The translations under genes were made by a program, and so were the position numbers. This document shows, one piece after another, positions 1 through 6,880 of a stretch of DNA of 33,062 nucleotides. This DNA is from a virus: positions 1 to 33,062 of IMG/VR virus record IMGVR_UViG_3300011114_000728. One strand, written 5' to 3'. The first letter of the stretch is position 1. Each line of letters opens with the position of its first letter. Below the pieces are notes generated by a model. It was not told the origin of the DNA. It did not search any database and saw only the letters and a list, made by a program, of their open reading frames with translations.

Positions 1-28
1 CCCATTTGGTTCGTTGCTTGTATCTCCT

Positions 29-484
29 ATGTTTAAGAAGAAACCTCAGATAGTAGAACGAGCTCAAAAGGTTCCCGCAGTCCTGGACTCGCTGGCGCAA
101 GCAGAAGCGATCTGGGGAATTGACCGTCGAGAAATGCTTCGCGCGAAGCACGCTGGATGCGCCGCGTTTCGCAACGGAAAGATTCAGCGCGATCCGTTGA
201 TGGATTGGCTCAAAGCAAATCCGCGCAGCTCCGAGGAATTGGCCGTGGATTCCGCAAACCTTTCCCTCCAGGATCAGAAACTCGCCAAGCAAATTGAGAA
301 GCTAGACATCGAGATCGCGCGAAGCCGTGAAGACTTGGTCGAGAAAGCTATCGTGACCGAGGAATGGGGGAATCATATCACGCGCCTTTTCGACATCGTC
401 ACGCAGAGCTGTCCGCGTGACATGGCGCTAATCATCACCAAGGAGTTTCGCGGCTATCTCGGAAAAGCCGCAAAGGATTTATGA
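29..484 (+). CDS. terminase small subunit-like DNA-packaging protein
   Basis: Probable small terminase, the protein that recognises phage DNA and hands it to the large subunit. The first ~60 residues look like a helix-turn-helix of the Nu1/TerS kind (AIWGIDRREMLRAKHAGC, then an FRNGKI turn and a WLKANP end), followed by a charged helical segment (about residues 75-110) and a hydrophobic C-terminus. The ATG at 29 is preferred; a TTG at 14 in the same frame would add five residues. It overlaps the next gene by ATGA and lies two small genes before the large terminase. The assignment rests on position and the HTH-like motif, not on a clear family signature. Confidence 0.55.
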   Translation: MFKKKPQIVERAQKVPAVLDSLAQAEAIWGIDRREMLRAKHAGCAAFRNGKIQRDPLMDWLKANPRSSEELAVDSANLSLQDQKLAKQIEKLDIEIARSREDLVEKAIVTEEWGNHITRLFDIVTQSCPRDMALIITKEFRGYLGKAAKDL

Positions 485-690
485 CCACCGACATACTCGC
501 CCGGCTTTCGGGCATCACACCATTGACCAAGATCGAGCTGCGCGACATTCGCCGAGCTGGCGACAAACGAAAGCGCGTGCAACTCTGCGAACCGGAGACG
601 AAAAGCCGACACTCTCGGGAGGAGCTAGCTCACGCATGGAAGACCCTAGAAAAGCGGAAGGCACAGCAGGAAAGGATCAAGCGCGGATAA
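481..690 (+). CDS. small basic hypothetical protein
   Basis: A 69-residue, highly charged protein, rich in Lys, Arg and Glu, ending in a helical basic stretch (about residues 45-69). I do not recognise it. Its ATG overlaps the upstream stop (ATGA) and its TAA overlaps the next ATG (TAATG at 688-692), so it is translationally coupled inside the packaging operon. The charge and position would fit a nucleic-acid-binding accessory of packaging, but that is inference. Confidence 0.6.
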   Translation: MTTDILARLSGITPLTKIELRDIRRAGDKRKRVQLCEPETKSRHSREELAHAWKTLEKRKAQQERIKRG

Positions 691-818
691 TGACGCTCCA
701 GAATACACCGTGGAATAGTCGGGTGCGGATCGTAGGCACCATCACGCGCAATGGCGTCGTGACCTATCTTGTCTGGCGCAATGGCGCGGTGCATCGTGTG
801 GCTAATCCCGAGGAATGA
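690..818 (+). CDS. small hypothetical protein between terminase subunits
   Basis: A 42-residue protein, MTLQNTPW to VANPEE, with alternating hydrophobic residues (RVRIVGTITRNGVVTYLVW) typical of a small beta-sheet protein. The same frame is open back to an ATG at 636, but the start at 690 is chosen because it forms a TAATG junction with the upstream stop and avoids a 55-base overlap; AGGAAAGGA lies at 667-675, rather far upstream. It overlaps the large terminase by ATGA. Function unknown. Confidence 0.5.
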   Translation: MTLQNTPWNSRVRIVGTITRNGVVTYLVWRNGAVHRVANPEE

Positions 819-2653
819 GTGACCGTCGCTGGCTAGCCGACATGCTCCACGGCATGGTGCCGGAACGATTCGCCGGCAGCATGGTCGAATACTTTGATGG
901 CACCTTGCGCCTACCGCACTCGACTCGTTACCCGGTGTATATCGCCGAGGAGTCGCCGTGGCTGATCGAGCCGATGCGAGCGGCAAATGATTCGACGGTT
1001 AAGCGCGTGGACGTGCGCGGGCCGGCGGGCGCCGCGAAGTCGCTGATTGGCGAGATGCACATCGCCTGGTGCGTGGACAACGACCCCGGCCTGTATTACT
1101 ACGTCCATCAATCCGACCCTGACGGCGTGGATGCGATGGAAGACCGCATCCTGCCGATGCTCCAGGCCAACGACTTTCTTGCGAAGCGCCTGCCGAATGA
1201 TCGGCACAAGCAACGCATCGCCAAGATCGCTTTCCCCCATATGAGTCTCTACTGCGTCGGAGCCAACATGAGCGCAGCACAGTCGAAGCGCGTGAAGTTC
1301 CTCACGATGGAAGAGCCCCACATGTATAAGCCTGGCATGATGTCGGCTTTTGAAAAGCGGTGCGAAGGCGTTCGCAACGCTAAGATCCTAACGCTCTCCA
1401 CAGGTAGCGTCCTCGGGGACGAGTCGGACAATGCCTTTCAGTCTGGCACTTGTGAGGAGTGGCAAGTGCCGTGTCCGCACTGCCGACAGTTTCAGCGGAT
1501 GACCGATGGGCGCGACCGGCTAATCTACACGCAGGGAGAAAAGACCACGGATGAGAATGGCCAGTATAACTGGAAAGACATTTTGCCAACCGTCCGCTAC
1601 AACTGCGAGCACTGCGGGCGGGACTGGCCGAGCGACGAAGCCAGCCGGCGCGCACAGGCGCAACAAGGGCGCTACGAAGCCACCAACCCCAACGCGCCGG
1701 AATGGCACCGCTCGTTCCATTGGGAGGCTGCTGCCGTTCATTACTTCCATCTTGGATCCTTGCTGATGGAGAAGCTCAAAGCGAGCTACGCGGCCAAGGC
1801 AGGGCAGATCGAACCGCTTCGGGACTACATACAGAAACGGCGGGCACTGGCATGGGACGAGTCGCCGACCGATGCGGACGGCGACTTGAATTTTGAGCGC
1901 ATGAAAGGGCAGTATCTAAAGGGGGACAAGTTCGAGGGAGAAATCTGCCGATTCCTCACCATAGACAACCAGGCAGGCCGAGCGAGCAAAGGCGAGGGCG
2001 CGCATCGCTGGTATGTGTGCAGGGCATACGGCGAAAAGGAGGCGCGGATCATTGATGAGGGACGCATCACGACATGGGAGGAACTAGAAGAAAAGCGGAT
2101 CGCGCTAGAAGTCGAACCGGGACGGACGCTGGTGGACATCGCATTCGATACGATGGCCGTGCAGGAGGTGATTGTGCGCTACGGATGGACCGGATTATGG
2201 GGCGATAATACGAACCGCCGCGACTTTCCTCACCACGAAATGGCGAACGGCCAGCGCATCACGCGCAAGTATCCCTTCTCGCCGGTTAACGTCGGGCACG
2301 TCGGCATCGGCACCGACAAAACGCGGCGGCAGGCAAGGTATTTTTTCTGGTGCCAGCAGCCGGTGAAGTCCATGTATCACCGGCTCAGGTCTGGACTCGC
2401 TACATACCGCTTCACCATCCCGCAGGACGTTTCGAGCGATTACCAAAAGCAGACTGCCGTGGAGTTCAAGCGGCAGGAAGTCAACCGGGACGGCTCGAAA
2501 AAGTGGACGTGGACGGTGATGAAAAGCCGGGCGAATCATCTACTCGACTGCGATCAAATGAATCTCGTTTCGGCTCTGCTCGATTCCCGGCTTCGCGCCG
2601 TGCTGTTCACGACCGAGGCGGAAGCGCCGGAGAAAGAGGAGGCGGAAAAATAG
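815..2653 (+). CDS. terL: terminase large subunit (GpA family)
   Basis: The packaging motor: an ATPase that pumps DNA into the prohead and a nuclease that cuts it. The 612 residues match lambda GpA-type terminases in length. Visible motifs are a deviant Walker A GPAGAAKS (69-76), Walker B ending in FLTMEE with the catalytic Glu at 167, coupling motif LTLSTGS (192-198), and two CxxC pairs (C220/C223, C264/C267) forming the zinc-binding insertion typical of GpA proteins. Acidic residues at D384 (TIDNQAG) and D441/D445 (DIAFD) are good candidates for the nuclease site. It starts at an ATGA overlap. Unusually, it is followed not by the connector gene but by a three-gene insert. Confidence 0.93.
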   Translation: MSDRRWLADMLHGMVPERFAGSMVEYFDGTLRLPHSTRYPVYIAEESPWLIEPMRAANDSTVKRVDVRGPAGAAKSLIGEMHIAWCVDNDPGLYYYVHQSDPDGVDAMEDRILPMLQANDFLAKRLPNDRHKQRIAKIAFPHMSLYCVGANMSAAQSKRVKFLTMEEPHMYKPGMMSAFEKRCEGVRNAKILTLSTGSVLGDESDNAFQSGTCEEWQVPCPHCRQFQRMTDGRDRLIYTQGEKTTDENGQYNWKDILPTVRYNCEHCGRDWPSDEASRRAQAQQGRYEATNPNAPEWHRSFHWEAAAVHYFHLGSLLMEKLKASYAAKAGQIEPLRDYIQKRRALAWDESPTDADGDLNFERMKGQYLKGDKFEGEICRFLTIDNQAGRASKGEGAHRWYVCRAYGEKEARIIDEGRITTWEELEEKRIALEVEPGRTLVDIAFDTMAVQEVIVRYGWTGLWGDNTNRRDFPHHEMANGQRITRKYPFSPVNVGHVGIGTDKTRRQARYFFWCQQPVKSMYHRLRSGLATYRFTIPQDVSSDYQKQTAVEFKRQEVNRDGSKKWTWTVMKSRANHLLDCDQMNLVSALLDSRLRAVLFTTEAEAPEKEEAEK

Positions 2654-2666
2654 CTGTTGCGCGAAT

Positions 2667-2684
2667 GTTTAGCGTCTGCTAAAC
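2667..2684. promoter_or_regulatory. GTTTAGC palindrome, candidate operator of the RHH gene
   Basis: A perfect inverted repeat, GTTTAGC-GTCT-GCTAAAC, lies 14 bp downstream of the terminase stop and 8 bp before the GTG of the ribbon-helix-helix gene. A weak promoter-like pair TTGCGC (2657-2662) and TAAACG (2680-2685), 17 bp apart, would place the palindrome across the spacer and -10. RHH proteins commonly repress their own promoters through such sites, so autoregulation is the natural reading; there is no T-tract, so a terminator is less likely. Confidence 0.5.
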
Positions 2685-2692
2685 GTAGCGGC

Positions 2693-2830
2693 GTGAAGAA
2701 ACTCAATGCAACCATCGCGGCGCGCGTTTCGCAGGAGACGCGCGACAAACTGACCAAAAAAGCAGCCAAGCGTAAAATACGCCTGACCGATATTGCGCGC
2801 GAGGCGCTGGAGGAAAAGGCCGCGCAATGA
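2693..2830 (+). CDS. ribbon-helix-helix (Arc/CopG-type) DNA-binding protein
   Basis: A 45-residue protein starting at GTG. The N-terminal strand KKLNATIAARVS, then helix ETRDKLTKKAAKRK and a second helix beginning LTDIAREALEEKA match the minimal RHH fold: beta strand, helix A, turn with a hydroxyl residue, helix B. Such proteins dimerise and insert the strand into the major groove, usually as small repressors. It overlaps the helicase start (ATGA at 2827) and lies just after a palindrome, so it probably autoregulates this cassette. The fold pattern is clear; the target is inferred. Confidence 0.72.
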   Translation: MKKLNATIAARVSQETRDKLTKKAAKRKIRLTDIAREALEEKAAQ

Positions 2831-3924
2831 AACTGCATGTCTTTCAGGATCGTGTGTGTGATGAGTTTTTCGCCAGTCTTGGCGAGCACAGGCGCATTGT
2901 CGTGGCCTGCCCGACAGGATCGGGAAAAACCGTCATCGCCATGCACGGAATCCTGCGCCATCTTCCCGCCCCCGTCCTGTGGGTGACGCATCGGCGCGAA
3001 TTGCTGAAACAGGCCGAACGCCACAAAATGCCCGTCAATGTGCAGATGGTTGGATCGTTTTCAGGCGGCGATTTCAAGTCGGTAATCATTGACGAAGGGC
3101 ACCATTGTTCTGCCGCGCAGTATCAGCAAATCTTTTGCGCGCTCCCAAAAGCCATCGTGGTCGCCCTGACAGCAACTCCCTATCGACTGGACGGAGTTGG
3201 CCTTGGCTCTTGCGGCTTTACCAAGATCATCAACGGGCCGGACACGCTGGAGCTAACCAAACTCCGCGTCCTTTGCCCCGCTGTCACTTTTGTTCCGGGA
3301 AGCGAATCCACTTCTTCATGGGCAGCGTCCGACTGTGCAAAACTAATCGCCGCAAGACGGTTCAAAAAAGCCATTGTCTATTGCCGGACAGTGGAGGACG
3401 CAGTTAATACTTCCTCCGCGCTGATTAAGCTTGGTGTTCGATCATCGGTAATTCATGGAGAAACAAAGGAACAGCACCGGGAAGACATTGAGGAGTCATT
3501 TAGGAACGGAAAAACCAAAGTTCTTTGCAATCATACCATTTTTACCGAAGGCTACGATCTGCCGGAAGTGGACATGATTGTTCTTAATCGCCACACCCAA
3601 AGCAGATGCCTGTGGAAGCAGATGACTGGGCGCGGACTTCGCCGCAGCCACGGAAAGACCCGTTGCATCATACTTGACCTTGCTGGAAACGGAGTGACGC
3701 ACGGAAGCATTTATGACAGGGAGATTTACGGTCTGGACGGAAGCGTGGAAAAAGTGGAACAGCGTGAATTGCCCGAATCATCAGAACGTGATGAAGCCGA
3801 ATATGAATACAACGCAGCCGAAAAACTAAAACTATGGAAACCACAACCGAAACCAATCAGCATAATCGAGAGCTTACACCGTCTGAAATCAAAATCGCCA
3901 TTGCTCAAATTGACGACCGCCTGA
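2827..3924 (+). CDS. SF2 DEAD/DEAH-type helicase (RadD/SSL2-like)
   Basis: A compact 365-residue superfamily 2 helicase or translocase. Motifs in order: a Q-motif-like F-Q-D near residue 6, Walker A PTGSGKT (29-35), motif II DEGH (89-92), motif III TATP (115-118), motif V around FTEGYDLP (239-246) and motif VI QMTGRGLR (265-272). Both RecA-like lobes are present but no accessory nuclease or DNA-binding domain is visible, so substrate specificity is unclear. It is co-transcribed with the RHH gene and sits between terminase and connector, where lambda-like phages have no helicase, so it is probably cargo rather than a packaging component. Role inferred: recombination, defence or counter-defence. 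Confidence 0.88.
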   Translation: MKLHVFQDRVCDEFFASLGEHRRIVVACPTGSGKTVIAMHGILRHLPAPVLWVTHRRELLKQAERHKMPVNVQMVGSFSGGDFKSVIIDEGHHCSAAQYQQIFCALPKAIVVALTATPYRLDGVGLGSCGFTKIINGPDTLELTKLRVLCPAVTFVPGSESTSSWAASDCAKLIAARRFKKAIVYCRTVEDAVNTSSALIKLGVRSSVIHGETKEQHREDIEESFRNGKTKVLCNHTIFTEGYDLPEVDMIVLNRHTQSRCLWKQMTGRGLRRSHGKTRCIILDLAGNGVTHGSIYDREIYGLDGSVEKVEQRELPESSERDEAEYEYNAAEKLKLWKPQPKPISIIESLHRLKSKSPLLKLTTA

Positions 3925-4367
3925 TACGTGTAGCCAAAGCTCAAACGGAGCTTATGGACACAGATGACTACGGGGACGATGATGCAGGCAAAGACCATAG
4001 AGCAAGCCTGCGGGAAAAATACGACATTCCAGTGGGCGTGCATCTTTTTGGTGATGCGGACAGCGCGCTTTCAACCAAGGATGTCTCGACATGCAGGCGT
4101 CACATCAACGCATTTGTTCGCGGCAAAATGACGGACAATCAGTTCAGCGATTTGTATTTCTTTTTTGAAGAATTTGCAGAGTGCGATTACGGATGGGTGT
4201 TGCTTGAAAAGCCGATGTTCAATTATCAAGCAATAAACGGATGGACAGAAACAATAAAGGAAGACCATATTGATTCAATCGTGGTCGAATTAAAATCAAT
4301 CGCTACAAGATCAAAGTCGAAGTCAGGAAAACTTCCGCACTTGTCAGGATATTGGTGCGACGAATGA
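3834..4367 (+). CDS. hypothetical protein of the helicase insert
   Basis: A 177-residue acidic protein with no motif I recognise. The N-terminal ~40 residues (Glu- and Thr-rich, then amphipathic) are followed by a central region with many aromatic residues (YFFFEEFAECDYGW) and a basic Ser/Lys-rich C-terminus. From the ATG at 3834 it overlaps the helicase gene by 91 bases, which is unusually long; an in-frame ATG at 3954 would remove the overlap but discards a plausible helix and has GGAG only three bases upstream. It looks more AT-rich than the neighbouring structural genes, which fits acquisition with the helicase. It ends just before a strong hairpin. Confidence 0.6.
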   Translation: METTTETNQHNRELTPSEIKIAIAQIDDRLIRVAKAQTELMDTDDYGDDDAGKDHRASLREKYDIPVGVHLFGDADSALSTKDVSTCRRHINAFVRGKMTDNQFSDLYFFFEEFAECDYGWVLLEKPMFNYQAINGWTETIKEDHIDSIVVELKSIATRSKSKSGKLPHLSGYWCDE

Positions 4368-4375
4368 AAAACCCC

Positions 4376-4405
4376 AAGGGCGGCACTGGAAACGGTGCCG
4401 CCCTT
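4376..4405 (+). terminator. strong hairpin closing the RHH-helicase insert
   Basis: A perfect 11-bp stem, AAGGGCGGCAC paired with GTGCCGCCCTT around an 8-base loop (TGGAAACG), lies nine bases after the stop of the unknown gene. The downstream run is only moderately T-rich (TTTG, then CATTTTT further on), so it is a good but not classical intrinsic terminator. It separates the inserted cassette from the promoter-like element at 4421. Confidence 0.7.
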
Positions 4406-4420
4406 AGCTTTGCTCCCATA

Positions 4421-4471
4421 TTCTCATTTTTGAGAAATAGCGTTGCAAAATTGAGAATCCCGCATTACAAG
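4421..4471 (+). promoter_or_regulatory. 38-bp repeated element, copy 1, with promoter-like hexamers
   Basis: It starts with the palindrome TTCTCA-TTTT-TGAGAA (4421-4436), then TTGCAA at 4443-4448 and a second TTGAGAAT at 4451-4458. The same arrangement with identical spacing is at 12431, matching at 31 of 38 positions. The two TGAGAA half-sites are 21 bp apart, two helical turns, which suggests cooperative protein binding. TTGCAA with TACAAG (4466-4471) 17 bp downstream resembles -35/-10 boxes. If that is the promoter, the transcript would start almost at the ATG at 4479 and be nearly leaderless. Promoter activity is inferred; the repeat is seen. Confidence 0.6.
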
Positions 4472-4478
4472 AGCGGAA

Positions 4479-4736
4479 ATGAAAGGCACGCTCGTCGGCC
4501 TGACCGGCACCGAACTGACCACGCTACGCACCTCCGCGCTGGCTTGCATCGTCGCGGGCACCGTGCGCGGCACCTCCTATTCCATCGCTGGTAGGACGTT
4601 CAGCTTCCCGAGTTTAGAATCCGCGCAAGACCTGCTCGCCGAGGCTAACTACGCCCTCGGGCTGCTCAACGGCACGCGCTCGGCAAACGTCCGCTCAAAC
4701 TTCAATCCTAGCCTCGGGCGCGGGGTGAACTTCTGA
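4479..4736 (+). CDS. gpW-like head-tail connector
   Basis: An 85-residue protein in exactly the position of lambda W, between large terminase and portal. gpW-family proteins are about 70 residues, with a helix, a small hairpin and a second helix; here LTTLRTSALACIVAG, then SYSIAGRTFSFP, then ESAQDLLAEANYALGLL fits that pattern, including the S-Y-x-I-x-G-R hairpin. The family joins the portal vertex to the tail. Its TGA overlaps the portal ATG (TGATG at 4734-4738). Confidence 0.65.
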   Translation: MKGTLVGLTGTELTTLRTSALACIVAGTVRGTSYSIAGRTFSFPSLESAQDLLAEANYALGLLNGTRSANVRSNFNPSLGRGVNF

Positions 4737-6880
4737 TGGAAGCGCCTGCGTTCAAGCCCTCGATCCTTGACCGCGCCATCTCGGCGATCTCACCCGTCGC
4801 CGGGATGAAGCGCCTGGCCGCGAGGCAAGTGCTACACCAATTCAGCTACGACGGCGCGCGGGCTACCACCAAGCGCGCGCAGGCGCCGGCACAGATCGCA
4901 CCCAACTCTTTTTCCGTCCAGCGCGACCGGCTCCAGCTTCTCCGCGAGGCTACCGACCTGGAGAACAACTTTGCACCCGCAAAAACCCTCAACCGAAAGT
5001 ATGCGATGTATGTGGCCCCGCAAGGCTACCACGCACAAACCGGGGATTCTCAGCTCGACACGGACGTTGAACACTACCTGAACCAAATATGGTTTCCAAA
5101 CGCCGACGTTGCCGGTCGGGCTGACTTTTTCCGGCTACTTGAGTTTGGCGTAATCGGGATGAATCGCGGCGGCGATTACGGCTGGGCTTTCATGCGTCCA
5201 GGATTTGAAGAAGGCATGAGCATTGACGACGCGGCGCAACTGCCGTTCGCAATTCAGCCGGTGGAAAGCGACCGAATCGGCGGCGTGTATCAAAACGTCG
5301 TCAGCGAAGACTACGTTTCCGGCGTCATCATCGGCGAGGACGGCGCGAAAGTCGGCTACCGGGTTTTCCGCCGCGGCATGGCGGCAGGTCAATACATGGA
5401 CCCGGTGGACGTGCCGGCCACGCAATTCGTCCACTACCTAGACCCCATGCTCGTCGATATGTATCGGGGCGTTTCCAAGCTGGACGCCGCGTGCGCGAAT
5501 CTCCGCGACCTTTACGAGATGATCGACCTCACGAAAGGCAAGGCCAAGCTCGCCGCCGCGCTAACGGTCTTCACCAACAGCATCGGCGCGACTGCGGGCA
5601 GCGGCGCGATGGACGGATACTCCAGCCAGCTTTTCGACAACCAGCAAAGCGGGATGCAGCAGGACATTCTATACGGGCAGATCAACCATCTGACCGCTGG
5701 GCAGGACATCAAATTCCCGTCCAACGAATCACCTGGCACAAGCGATCAGTATCTCATGAATCTGCTGCTGAAGCTCGTTGCGATGAGCTACAATCTGCCG
5801 TTCTCTTTCGCGCTCGACGCTACCGCACTCGGCGGTGTTTCGTCCCGGCTCGAAAGCGAGCAGGCGAAAGCGGAGTTTGAGCGTGGGCAAAAGGTTCTTG
5901 CACCACACGCGCACCGCATCAAGAACGCCGCGCTTATCGACGCCATCGGCAAAGGACTTTTCCCGGCCAGCGTAGCCGACAAAATTGGCAGCGGTCGGTG
6001 GAGCTATCGTCCGCATCCTCAGCCTGACATCGGCAAAGAGGCAAACGCCGCGATGAATCTATATCAAAACGGGCTGCTGAACCCGATGCAGTATTGGACG
6101 GACGACGCGCAAGACCCCGAGAACGTAGCCAAAGACATGGTGCGCTGGGCAATCATTAAGCGCGATGCAGCGGAAAGAGAAGGATTCACGGTCGAAGAAG
6201 TATTCGGCAGCGGTCCCGCCAAGCCAACAAACATCAGTCAGAGTGAAACGACGACTACGGACGAAAACGGCGAGCCGGTTAAAACAGAGAAAGAATTTCA
6301 CCGGCTGGCCGTTGATCCCAGCGTGAAAAGGGCGGTCACAATACGCTACATGGTTGATCTTCTTAAGGAGGTTTTGCCAACTGAGCAGGCCATTGCCGCC
6401 GCCTATAAAATATACGACAGCGATCAGGTCAGACCGTCTGTTGCCAATGAAGTTTCCGACAAAATCATTGAAAGGGACAAGGCAATAAAAGACCGCATAA
6501 AGTTCAGAGAAGAACAAGCGATTCAAAAAGCCAAGGAGCACGTCAACATAGTTCGTGAAGCCGTGGCGCTATTGAAAGGCATGGGTGTTTCCGAAAATTA
6601 TGCACAGATCATTGCCCAATACGTCCAAGACAATTTCAAGACGCGACGCCAAATGCTGGCCGTAGCAAGGCGCAAAGGAGAGGAATGGCTCAAATTGAAT
6701 AAGCCAGAAAACAAAGGAACAAAGAAGGAAGCGTCTAAGTTTGCTGCTGTTGGAGAGCGTGGCGGAATCAAGGCATCACCGAAGGCTCCAAAGTCCGATA
6801 CTCCCAACAAAGACCCACAGGGCAAAGGCACGGCAAAGGGCGATGCGTCAGGAAAGAGCGGAGCAAAGGTCACAAAATAA
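4736..6880 (+). CDS. portal protein (lambda B-like) with C-terminal extension
   Basis: The dodecameric portal ring through which DNA enters and leaves the capsid. The first ~490 residues resemble lambda-type portals: an N-terminal helical arm, a long mixed core and a segment rich in Asn, Gln and Pro around residues 440-480 (QNGLLNPMQYWTDDAQDPEN). At 714 residues it is long for this family. From about residue 500 it continues as a hydrophilic helical domain (VDLLKEVLPTEQAIAAAYKI, KAKEHVNIVREAVALLKGMG) and ends in a Lys/Gly/Ser-rich tail of ~50 residues. The extension may be a phage-specific addition or scaffold-binding region. It is flanked by TGATG and TAATG junctions. Confidence 0.85.
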   Translation: MEAPAFKPSILDRAISAISPVAGMKRLAARQVLHQFSYDGARATTKRAQAPAQIAPNSFSVQRDRLQLLREATDLENNFAPAKTLNRKYAMYVAPQGYHAQTGDSQLDTDVEHYLNQIWFPNADVAGRADFFRLLEFGVIGMNRGGDYGWAFMRPGFEEGMSIDDAAQLPFAIQPVESDRIGGVYQNVVSEDYVSGVIIGEDGAKVGYRVFRRGMAAGQYMDPVDVPATQFVHYLDPMLVDMYRGVSKLDAACANLRDLYEMIDLTKGKAKLAAALTVFTNSIGATAGSGAMDGYSSQLFDNQQSGMQQDILYGQINHLTAGQDIKFPSNESPGTSDQYLMNLLLKLVAMSYNLPFSFALDATALGGVSSRLESEQAKAEFERGQKVLAPHAHRIKNAALIDAIGKGLFPASVADKIGSGRWSYRPHPQPDIGKEANAAMNLYQNGLLNPMQYWTDDAQDPENVAKDMVRWAIIKRDAAEREGFTVEEVFGSGPAKPTNISQSETTTTDENGEPVKTEKEFHRLAVDPSVKRAVTIRYMVDLLKEVLPTEQAIAAAYKIYDSDQVRPSVANEVSDKIIERDKAIKDRIKFREEQAIQKAKEHVNIVREAVALLKGMGVSENYAQIIAQYVQDNFKTRRQMLAVARRKGEEWLKLNKPENKGTKKEASKFAAVGERGGIKASPKAPKSDTPNKDPQGKGTAKGDASGKSGAKVTK

